In this document: in pieces, positions 53,856-64,000 of the stretch
How positions within the stretch are numbered: the first letter of the stretch is position 1
Layout: every line of letters starts with the position of its first letter
Source of the DNA: Argopecten irradians
Taxonomy: Eukaryota > Mollusca > Bivalvia > Pectinida > Pectinidae
Direction: 5' to 3'
Assembly: GCF_041381155.1 (NCBI RefSeq)
Contig: NC_091134.1
Span: forward strand, 65,270,969 to 65,334,968
Length of the DNA: 64,000 nt
Position numbers and translations under genes: made by a program
Notes under the pieces: model-generated
What the model was told of the DNA's origin: nothing
Database searches by the model: none
The model's input: the letters and a program-made list of their open reading frames with translations, nothing else

Positions 53856-55167
53856 CAACCCTTAATCAGGTTAGGCACAACCCTGCATACGGGTAACAGT
53901 TACCCATTTGAGAAACAGTTACCTGTTTGCAGTAATCAATAAGTTACCCTATGGAGTAATTATGTGAAAAGAAAACGTATAATGTTGTTTTAAAAAAATT
54001 TCAAACAGGTAACTGTTACTCAAATAACCTGTTAATGTAACGTTAGACTTTGAGATAATTGGTACCGTAGCTCACACAGCTGCTGTGATTTTTTACTTTT
54101 GCTACCTAGTTATTGCATAAAACGTTGTACTTTCGGAATGTCGACGGACTTGTTGCAGTAGGATAAATTGCATTGAATTATAGATGAGGCTATGTACATT
54201 AGATATTTGACAGACACACACACAGTAGGCCTACGTACCTTTTCAGCGTTTAGCGGTTTATCTGACCTTACAAAAAGACGAGAATAAAAAGAAAACCAAA
54301 CTCATTCCGGAATATTTTGTCAGGAAAAATATACTAAAGGTAAATAAACATGTCTTCCACATACAAAACATAATTTAAATAACGAACTGGAATGAACTTA
54401 TCATTTTCAATATGGCTTATTTGTTTCATCTAAAACATTGATTTATTTATATTCATATCTAAAACGGAAGTAGGCCTAAAGGTCACGTTCAATCCGTAAT
54501 TTTTTCTAAACTTATAGATATTTAAGAAACTTCCGGTACACAAAACTTCCCTTCCGGATTTCCTGATTCCCGATCGAACTTGTAAGTAATGCTGTTTTCA
54601 TGAATTTCCGTCGTTGTTAAAGATAATTCAAATTGCATTTAATTAAATAATGCAGATTTCATTAATATGACGATGCTCTGATTACAGTTACAACACTAGT
54701 TCATTAGTATTCTCCGCTCTCACAGAAACTAATCTTTAACGTTATTTAACGTTATAGCAAACCGAAAGTAGAAAATCTATGTGTATGTTTCATTCATAAA
54801 AATAAATGAATTAATGTATGCAAAACAACTATCACGTCGAGTTGAAATAAATATCTGCATTATGTGCTATATGATGTTTTAAAAGTGTTTCGCAATGTAT
54901 ACTTGGTTTTTCTAACATTGTTGGAGTACAAGTCGAGTGATACAGTTGTACATGTATAATCCCATACACTGTAGCTAGGTAAACATGCATCTTAGCCAGA
55001 GCAGAAACATGTATACATATGTATATATGTCTCAGGTGTCTGTGCCAGAGTACATTTAGCTCGGGCATACAATGTACATTTATGTGATGCCACAGCAATT
55101 GTTTCTAATATAACGTCATTTTGCTAACCATCTGGACATGATGTCATGAATAATCAAATAATTGAAA
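53856..55167. other. Intergenic DNA, no gene seen
   Basis: No convincing ORF. GC content rises near 54.5 kb, which could mark a promoter, but nothing is assignable. Confidence 0.4.
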
Positions 55168-55428
55168 TTAATTGTTGGAGTATACATGTATCTTGTATGT
55201 AGGAGCGATAGAAGAATAACCATCTGAATTATACACATTGTAATAGGGAGGTGGTGTGTGTCTATCCGCTTCTCCACAGATCGACACACACAGGATCCGG
55301 AGGAGCGATCCGACTGTAGCTCCCGTTATATGCATAAGTCCCAAATCGTGATCGTATAATATCTTTATCATACAACAGAGTCCACAGTCGTCAGAAATCC
55401 TCTCGGGATCTCGTTTCTTACACAAGTT
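55168..55428 (-). CDS. Candidate terminal exon of a Cys-rich, PPxY-tailed membrane protein
   Basis: Not recognised with confidence. After a possible acceptor (GTGGTACAG) the frame reads ACNLCKKRDPERISDDCGLC, a paired-cysteine segment. A hydrophobic stretch follows (TGATVGSLLRILCVSICG), then a proline/tyrosine-rich tail with PPPYYNVYNSDGYSS and a stop. Cys-rich head, one membrane segment and a PPPY tail recall Shisa- or CYYR1-like proteins, but the spacing is unusual and no other exon was found. It may be a chance ORF. Confidence 0.28.
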   Translation of the reverse strand, partial: NLCKKRDPERISDDCGLCCMIKILYDHDLGLMHITGATVGSLLRILCVSICGEADRHTPPPYYNVYNSDGYSSIAPTYKIHVYSNN

Positions 55429-55443
55429 ACAGGCCTGTACCAC

Positions 55444-57470
55444 AACATGTTCATATACTAACTCAATAACTCAACTAGGTAAATACAGGTACAATTAGCT
55501 ATTTATTATATATAGACAAGTAATAAAGAATTGACAAAAAATGTATTTAAAATAGTGCCTGATGTAGACAACTTCCAGTAATATGTAGTGAAACACTAAT
55601 GATATAGCTAAGGAACCATACAAGACCACATGTTTCCAAACACAGTCCAACAACACCTAACAGAGACAACTGACCTACCAAATGTTCCCAAATCCAGCCA
55701 TAACCAACTGTGTAAATAGGTTTCCTATGAATGCTAAGCCCTATAAGCCCCTTGCGATCCCCTACGACACTGTGTGAGATAGGTTTTTCCTATAGATGTC
55801 TAAGCCTGACAGTACCCTAGTACTCACAAACCCTTGTTAGCTATAGCTCAAAAAATAAACCCAAATGGTAGTTCAGATACCCCCAAGTGTAGCACTGTTT
55901 ACAGCACCCGTCGTGGTTCTGTCCCTAACCCATTCCTCCTAGTCAAGACAAAAGCTTCCTTAGAAGCAGCTCCTTTTATATCGACTCATCAACCTAGTAC
56001 CCTAAAGTGACCACTGATTGGTGTAAGTCCGGATAGAGCACCATATTTATGTGAAACCGTTGCTACAGCAACCTAACCTACACACTAAACACTTCCGTTT
56101 CCGTACAGACAAGGCTCAACTGATCGATAAACACCACCCACATGTACCACACGTATATTAAGACCACAGACCAACAGCTGGGGACTGGCAACTGGGTTAA
56201 TAAGTGATCAACAGGAAACACACACTGTTCTCATGGTATTCCCCCTGGGTTTAGGTCAAAGATAAATAAACAGATCACTGAAGTGAAGACTAAAAAGAGT
56301 ACAATAACAAATATACATACTGTACAAACAAATGTAACAATGATTGAAGCCTATTCTACAACAACATTATCAGAACCTTTTCACCTTCTCTTTCTACTCT
56401 TGATAAATAACGGAAATGTTGTTTTTCATGTTAAAAATACCTTAGTTGTTAAAGATACAAGTTTTCAACTTGTAGGATATTGATTCGTTAAATATTGAAA
56501 TATTTCCATCTCCTGTTATTTTCCATGCTAAAACATGATAATGATAAGCGGCGCATAGCGCCAGACGCTTTCTTCTGCATTGCAATTCCCGAAACTTGAC
56601 AGATACCGGTATATGAATACACCATCAACACCATCAACTTTAAATTTTGACCATTCAAGTGCAGAACTGAATTTTTAAAATATTATGTTTTCGTCAATTT
56701 GTCTGATTGACAGATTGGAACCAGATGGATGATCACCTTGTACAACTGTCTGCAGGATCAATAGGCTGTATTGTACAGAGTAAACTGTGGTTTACAACAA
56801 TACATATACATCTGCATACAAAGTATCTACAATGATAATAAACAATACATGTTATATTTGACAAGTTTACTAACAGTAGTAAAACAGGTGTTAATAGTTT
56901 GGAGGTCGGATGGAGATAGAGCGCTTCGCGGGCGCCACGTGACCGCGTCCACGCACATTGGTGACGTCATCAAATCCGCGGAACACAACACTCCTCCCAG
57001 TTTTATGAAGCTCCCTCCTAGGATCAAAATGCCGGTAGTCCTGCTGATGGCTCATGAAGTACGATGTTGTCTTACTGGGCGTCGAGGTTCCCTGTCGATT
57101 TCATTTCTACGGTTACCTTTGGTACCTAGTTTGACATGGGCGGCTATTAGTCTTTCTGTACAGGCCAGTCCCAAGTATTTGCTACTCGATAGTCCAGTAT
57201 TTACTAAAACGTTTTGAACACATATAAATGCTTTTGTTTTCCACAAACCATTCCTTGGTCTATGGATGAGCAGTGCTATTAAGGACACCTGCTCTCACAT
57301 TAGTAATTTTTATACAAGTCTATCACATGTTCACATGTGGTGCCTGTAATAGTATGTCATCTCATATTTGTATATACATATGACGGCGGCGTGAACCCAA
57401 CTAATTACAACTAACTACTATGCCCATTGTAACACTTTAACTGTTTTCCACCCCCTTTTGTTACGACTAT
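55444..57470. other. Intergenic DNA, no gene seen
   Basis: Mixed composition. The 148-codon plus ORF at 56771-57217 and its minus-strand shadows lack recognisable motifs. A short imperfect repeat (TAGGTTTCCTATGAATGCTA-like) occurs at ~55718 and ~55780. Confidence 0.4.
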
Positions 57471-59935
57471 TTACTGGAGGGGTGAACCACCAGACCGAGG
57501 AGCGAGGCCTCGGTAGGGTATTGGTCCCGAGCCAGCCTGGAACACGTCTACAATGTTCCATAGGCTGCGCCAGGCTGACACAGATGGAGTTCCTCTATCC
57601 TCATATTTGTTACTTGGTCGGTTACAAAGTGCAGCCGACCGTATGGGATAACACGCTTCCTTTCCCAAACGTGTTGATTCCTCCCAGGGAATAATCCTAA
57701 CAGCAGGGGTTATGTCCCACACCCTAGGGTTGGCCCTAAAAGAGAACAGGCTGAGACTGATCCCTGGAGATTGTAGGGATTCTTTGTACGGAGTTCTGAA
57801 CAGATCAGAAGGACTGACCTCTTTAGACAGTCGGGAACAGGAGAGGATGAATACGAGATAACCGGGAGCCCCCCCAGGAGTAACCTCTATGTCAAGGTCA
57901 TTTGTGACTTTAGTCTCCAAACCCCTTCCCCCTTAACGGAAGAGGTGCTTAACCGATAATCGGTGTTGTTATATATATAAATATAATTACATCCCGAATC
58001 CTTTGACAAAAATCCCACAGGTTTTAGTGCATCTATCTGGCTACCTTCTTTTAGCTCTGACGGTCTATTTGCATCATAAATTTGCACAGTGGTTTTCTGC
58101 ATTCTAGGACCGATCAGCTTGTTGACGTATGGGGACCCGTCTGAGTTGGAGACGGGTTGTTCCATTGACACCTTGTCGGCCTTTTTTCTAACTCAACCGA
58201 AAAATAACCATCTGAATTAGCCTGGACAGCTGACGGTTGTGTGGTTATTCCGGTGATAGGTTTGTTACAAGACTTTTCTTTTGATGTCATTGAGATAATG
58301 TGGTTGTCCTCCATATCTAGCCTGCCTTTGTTTAGGTCAGGTAGGCAATTGCTGACACCTAAGGGATCTACTGGAATGATTATTCTACTCCCTTCGCTAA
58401 TTACCAAATTGAACCACATTGCGCACGCGGGGTCGTGCTAGATTGGTGTGTGTCCACACTCTGTGCTAATGATGAGGAGAGGTCATTCCGAGAAGATGAA
58501 CCGGATAGAGAGTTATCGGTACATATGCCCCTGTGCCCACTTTGTGAATGGTTATCATTGCGCAATACGGGGGGGAGGGGTTGCAACCCATGTTCTGTAC
58601 TGGCGGCCCCCTCCGTAATATTGGAGAACCATCATGTGACAATCTGAGGCTCATCTGCTGCGGAGACGGTCGCGGTGACCGGTACAAATTGACCCTTGGT
58701 ACGACAAACTATACTGCCCCAGGTGGTTGGGGTGAATGCTGAGGGCTTTTTTATCACAATGCTGTTGGCGCGGGGTCGTGCTAGATTAGTGTGTGTCCAC
58801 ACTCTGTGCTAATGATGAGGAGAGGTCATTCCGAGAAGATGAACCGGATAGAGAGTTATCGGTACATATGCCCCTGTGCCCACTTTGTGAATGGTTATCA
58901 TTGCGCAATACGGGGGGGGAGGGGTTGCAACCCATGTTCTGTACTGGCGGCCCCCTCCGTGGTATTGGAGAACCATCATGTGACAATCTGAGGCTCATCT
59001 GCTGCGGAGACGGTCGCGGTGACCGGTACAAATTGACCCTTGGTACGACAAACTATACTGCCCCAGGTGGTTGGGGTGAATGCTGAGGGCTTTTTTATCA
59101 CAATGCTGTTGGTGCCCCCCCCCCCCCCCCCCCCATAAGAGTCGTTGCTCAAGCTATCCATCCTATGACTATTGGGATTTGAGTCCCCATCTCAATGGTC
59201 AATGCTAGAGGGACTGGGGGCCCTCGCGCCAACGTGATGTGTGCACCGTACTCCGGTGTAGTATACCTGCTGGACTAACAGGCGGAGGTACGGGTTTTTC
59301 GGGTAGTACCAAGTTAGTCTGAGACACTATGACCCCCTCAGTGTCCATGCCAAGGGCGGGTAACAATTGTTGACCCTGTCCTTTTGAGGATGGAAGCTCA
59401 ACTATGTCGGGGCATTCCAAGACTGGTGGGTTTATTTGATGCGACGTTTTATTTAACAAGAAGCCCTCACAGACCCGACTCTCGGTCTCTGTTGTTATCT
59501 GATCAGACCCTAAAGACTCGTGACCCTTATGAGCAAACCCAGGTACCGATAGTGCTATTTGGGGGTATTGTGTATAACTAATTGGTCCCCCATGGGGTTG
59601 CGAACAATGTTGTCGTGTAGCAGAATTGCTTGCTGGAACATAGGGTTCTATCCCCCCCCCCCCTTGACTGATAGAGGGATAACTCCTTGCAGTCTCTTTT
59701 CCATCAAAGTGCTCATAAGCGGCTTTGCTTTGACTGCAGACTTCCTATTTATCGCGAATTGGTTCCTTTGTACCTTAAGTTCCTCTATGATTCGCCTTAT
59801 ATCACGAAATTCCTGCCTTAACATCTCGTCCTTATCTGTATGATAAAATGTCTTTAAAACTTGTTGGTATACAGATGTCCGGGTTGTTTCTGGTGATGCT
59901 GGCGTTGTTACTGTAATTGGTGTCTTTGTTGTGGT
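57471..59935 (-). other. Unrecognised ORF-rich region, possibly a decayed retroelement
   Basis: GC-richer than its surroundings. Minus-strand fragments are, in order: a coiled-coil-like stretch (DKDEMLRQEFRDIRRIIEEL, KVQRNQFAI) near 59650-59860; a Pro-rich piece (59459-59205); two repeated segments; a piece with YVNKLIGPRMQKT (~58171-58000); and a 149-codon ORF ending at 57471. Frames change repeatedly. This could be a decayed gag-like gene of a retroelement, but no protease, RT, integrase or zinc knuckle is seen, so I do not name it. Confidence 0.35.
58428..59113 (+). repeat. 343-bp direct tandem duplication
   Basis: Two adjacent copies (58428-58770 and 58771-59113) containing GGGGTCGTGCTAGATT and ending ATCACAATGCTGTTGG. 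They differ at only a few positions. A run of ~22 C follows immediately (59114-59135). Confidence 0.92.
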
Positions 59936-62120
59936 TCAATGATAATGGAGACCAATATTGTGTCGAAGTTTTATTTTCTTGAGGCATTTTACAATATACA
60001 TGCAGTATACATTGTGCATTATATCAGGAGCCCAAAATGGGGCCACACACAAGGTGTGTGCTCCTCTATGTTTCTCCCTCCATCTTCTACAATAACTGGT
60101 CAGCTCTATTTATACATAACAACGAGAGCATGGGGATCAGTATTTGGCCATGATATCCAACACCTGAAACATCTGATACATGGATAGCTACTGTATAACA
60201 TAAGTAACACGCTGAACCAATTAATACTGACCAGTTTCACAATTAGCATTACATATAAGATGTTCAGGCACCACATACCATTACACAACAACGAGAAACT
60301 TATACCTATAACCCAGACTATTATGTACAGACCTGGCCAGCTACGTTTAGACCTGGGACACACACGAATAGCTGTAAGGCTATATCAGTATGTTATGAAA
60401 TAAAACTTATTATATTATATTACGTCCCCTTGCTAGTAATTATTTAAAATTAGTTATAATTTGAAATAATAATAATAAATTTAAAATAAAACTTATTATA
60501 TTCCGCTATGTTTCCGAAATACAATCTAAATTGATACAAGACTTAAAAATGAAAATGAAATATGTAGAATTGATATAAAGCTTGATAATTGTAGATTATG
60601 TACTTAATAATTATAAATAATGGACAATGTAAATCAACTTGAAGAACGTACAAGAACTGATTCTATATTTGTAGCTAGAGTTTGTGTAAGCAAAATACAA
60701 AAAAAAAAAATACACGACTTCGATATATTCATGATAATTATGCTGTTATTAAAATAAAAATGAAAATGAAAGTAAATGAATAGCGCTAGGTCAACGTCAT
60801 ATCGTTTTAAAACACTAGCATGATGCCGTGTCTTTAATTAGACTAAGACTGGTAAAAAAATAAATAATTTAATGATACAATTCACAGGAAGTTCTTTGTT
60901 GTTGTGTAAGTAATAAATGTAGCTAAGTTGTGTAAATAACACAAGAGGAACATATTTCAACTTATGTGAACCCAGCATAAAACTGCATTGGGCATTCCCC
61001 AAATTATTCTAAGTTAATGTGTTTGTGTATCTTACATTATGTTTAAGTGAATATGAATATCATATGTATTAATGTCACAATATTATATTATAAATGTTAA
61101 AAGAACTTCCATATGAAAAATTATAGAACAACAGCATAACCATGAATAAGTCACAGAGTATATAAAATTTTCGCAATAAATTGTTACATTGCTGTAAGAA
61201 AATCTGTACTATTAATAGAGTGGGAAAATATTCTCTAATTTATCATAGGTATTTATATTACAGTGTGTAGTTACATTAGAACATAATATAGTTCTTGTTA
61301 GTTATCAGTTATAAATGTACATGATGCAATATAATTGATTGAATAATTTGACCTGGGCACAGTGTTTTTGTATATCTAATAAACGCAAGTTGATAAATCA
61401 ATTATAAAATGACCAATATATAGAAATTACCAGGTGCATGGTTACAAATGTATTATGAATGATATTTAAGTATTAACCAACCAGTAAAAATGAAAATGCT
61501 ATAAAAAAGTAATTGTACATTTGCTCAGAGTAACAACATATGTAATACAGAATATTGTTGTATTGTATTTTAAATATCTTAGACTAATAGTAATTGTTAA
61601 GAATGTTTTAATATCTTGATTTTGTAAAATAAAGGATGATATAGTTCATAAGCATAGAAATTGCATTTAGTTCATAAATCCAAAAATGACAAAAAGATTA
61701 TTAACCTGAACTAGTACTGTTCAAACTTGTGCTATATAAAAATGAAGTTAATGAAAAGATACCTCGCCTTTGTGATCGTGGTTGCAAAATTCTCTTTCAG
61801 TCAATTTCCTCAATATGATTGGCTAAGAACTTGCTCGTAGATTCAACAACTTTGATTTTACCGGGAATTTTAAATCGCAAATTTTGAATATAAAAATTAC
61901 TGAAATAAGCGTATCTGTAATGTTGAAATGGGAATATAGCAAGTTACTGCTTTCACATCCTTACCATATACACTATCCAAATGATCTTAGGTTTGAAAAT
62001 TTTCGCTTGAATTGTTTACAATGTATCTAGACTTTTCGTCCCGAAAAAGGTTGTTTACAATGCATGAAGACGTTTCGTCTCGAAAATGCCTTCGCTTCGC
62101 CCCACGCGATTAGTCCCTAC
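59936..62120. other. AT-rich intergenic DNA, no gene seen
   Basis: No coding ORF. A small duplication (GTTTACAATGTATCTAGAC / GTTTACAATGCATGAAGAC) lies at 62015-62075. Confidence 0.5.
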
Positions 62121-63670
62121 TAGGAGATTTTAGAAAAGATGGCGTGACGTCACAGAAAGTTTACATCCGGGTCCTCAAAGGTACAAACACAGTATGGCGA
62201 CTAATAAAAACAATCACAGATACGTACATCCCTGCTACACAATCGATACTTTGACAAAAGTATACACATTCATACTTGCCAATTTCGATTTTAAAATTGT
62301 TTCCTATTCTTTCAGAGGTTACAAACATTTATATTTTCATATTTACAATTGTTTATTGCTAAATATATTTGTGTAGATTGTTGAAGCCAGCTTGCGAAGC
62401 GGTGTCGGGCCGTCACAGTAGCCGTTTTTGCTTCACATGTAGAAATCCATGTTATGAAAAAGTTATGAATAGATAATTGATTTAATTGTGTAATGTTTCT
62501 GTTATACATGGAAAAGCTGTTCACAACACTATTGAATATAACGAAATGTGAACCATCTTGCCAGACCACGGCCGCTCGTGCATGGCTTCGCTGTTAGATC
62601 ACCTCAGGCTACAGCCCATATAAGGAATTTAATAATATAAATACGTAATTACCAACACATATCTCAATAAGTTCTTGTAAAAGATACATATTTCGTTCTT
62701 TACCATGTATATCTTGTTTTAAAGGAATGCTTTAAACCACTGTGTTGCATTTACATGCAGATCTACGCAATGTACATGTTTACGTAAACGTATGGCTGCC
62801 GATCGCGATATCTCGAAAAAATAAAATGGTAAAATCGTTCAATTTTAATGCTGTAGAGTTCATTTTTTAATTTCAGTCGCTTTTATTCCATGGGCTGCTA
62901 AGTGAAGTGATATTACTCTTAAATAATTCGAATACAAGTTACATAGACTACATTTAGATTTATGAATACAGATCGTAATAATGTAAATGCCGACCAGGAC
63001 ACATTGAGCACAGCTTCGAAAATCCTAAAATATCAAAAGTTTTGTTTAAAAATATGATAAAAAGTAACTATAAACTGACTTATTTGCATGTCATAAACTA
63101 AATAACAAAATTTCTGACGAAAATATATCCAGAATACGTAATTTTGTGACTCTGGAAAAGAAGGAAATTCGAGATCTCGGCAGCACTGTACGTAATGGCT
63201 GCCGCGCGCTTGGGGTAATCTACGAAAGCAAACTTAAATTTGGTCATAATCACACATCGTAAGGTGTTTTACCAAGTTAGACTAAGAAAACAGTAATCGC
63301 TTCATAAAATTTCAGTACTATATTTGCGGAACTTGGAATTTAATTTGTAATTTCAAGCTGATATTTGCAATATTCTGTCAATGTTTATACATAATGGTGA
63401 CCGTGTTTTTTCTCGTGTCGGTCGAAAATAGAGTATAAACATCGTAAAATATATGAATACCATATGTTTATATCTATATATTATTGTTACATATTTTTAT
63501 TTACACCTTTTGAAATTAAGGTAAAGCAACAATTCTCGGATTGCCGTACTATTTATTACAATAAAATGTAAACAAACATCGAAGCGGCTGTGTATACGGA
63601 GTTGTACCTTTGAGCGCCCGGATGTACCTTTGTGTGACGTCATCGCCATCTTTTCTGAAATCTCCTCTAG
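62121..63670. mobile_element. 1.55-kb nonautonomous element with ~75-bp inverted ends
   Basis: The left end reads GGAGATTTTAGAAAAGATGG, then CGTGACGTCA and ACATCCGGG, then CAAAGGTACAA. The right end is the complement of GGAGATTTCAGAAAAGATGG, CGATGACGTCA, ACATCCGGG and CAAAGGTACAA. Each end includes a TGACGTCA palindrome (a CRE/ATF-type site). The interior is AT-rich and noncoding. The target duplication is unclear. Confidence 0.75.
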
Positions 63671-64000
63671 TGACAGTTATCAGAAACATATATGCATAAC
63701 AACATAGTTAAGAAACATATATATTATTATATATATTTCTGCAGTTATCCCGCAACGGAAAAAAAAAAAGAAATAAATATTTCACCTCAAACATCAAAAT
63801 TGTTACAATAATGATTTTTGTAGTTTGAATCATATTAGTTCGTTATGCCACATGTACTTGTAAATCCACAACGGAAGAAAGACAACTCTAACAAAATTTA
63901 GGATAAACTTTGTCTACTGATCAAATAGCGCGTGACAGACGATCAACATTTTCTAAATGTCTAAGGTGGCGTAATCTTCCTATTTACGGCAGTTAATAAG
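63671..64000. other. Right-edge DNA, nothing recognised
   Basis: AT-rich sequence with a short A-run. No gene or repeat identified. Confidence 0.5.

Noticed and set aside
58401..59161. Paired 60-97-codon ORFs as a duplicated gene
   Set aside because: They mirror the 343-bp DNA duplication on both strands. No reading frame is favoured.

Overview
The window is AT-rich, intron-rich animal DNA, most likely from a bivalve or related mollusc. The evidence is spliced genes with GT-AG introns and animal-type proteins, together with a mobile-element load typical of molluscs: Penelope-like elements, LINEs, tRNA-derived SINEs, and Pearl/Helentron-like elements with ~160-bp core repeats next to an ACGG microsatellite. 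Protein-coding exons make up only a few percent of the sequence. Nothing prokaryotic is seen.

Layout. 1-7.5 kb is a 44-bp minisatellite split by ~6 kb of nested elements: a truncated LINE, a Penelope-like element (PLE) that itself carries two further insertions, a Helentron-like element and a second PLE-type tail. 7.6-17.5 kb (minus) holds eight exons of CDK5RAP1, a radical-SAM tRNA A37 methylthiotransferase, whose last exons lie beyond the left edge. 17.9-30.5 kb is repeats and a dead LINE. 30.6-32.0 kb (plus) holds YRDC, a threonylcarbamoyl-AMP synthase that also acts on tRNA A37. Its internal exon for the GIR/TSAN region is absent from the expected intron, where a SINE sits. 36.6-39.4 kb and 51.1-51.9 kb (minus) are two TMEM35/NACHO-like (DoxX-fold) genes. 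The first has two alternative terminal exons. Between them lie a 2.0-kb inverted-repeat element filled with an ACAAC-type microsatellite and a 4.6-kb DNA transposon with a decayed DDE-type transposase. 52.9-53.9 kb is a 1-kb palindrome. 55-60 kb holds an unassigned short exon-like ORF and an unrecognised minus-strand ORF-rich region with a 343-bp duplication. 62.1-63.7 kb is another inverted-repeat element.

Most interesting points. (1) The PLE tails carry hammerhead-ribozyme-like motifs with all core bases, matched stem I and a compensatory change in stem II. A second PLE-type family has the same fold with different stems. (2) The 4.6-kb transposon has 28-bp terminal repeats, a 4-bp target duplication and arrays of a GTAACGGTAAGGAC-like motif at both ends. 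(3) YRDC lacks an essential exon. (4) The three TMEM35-like C-termini all end in dilysine-type ER-retrieval signals. (5) Two Helentron-like families with unrelated sequences share one architecture.

Exon limits come from splice consensus, reading-frame phase and recalled family conservation. No alignment or database search was run.
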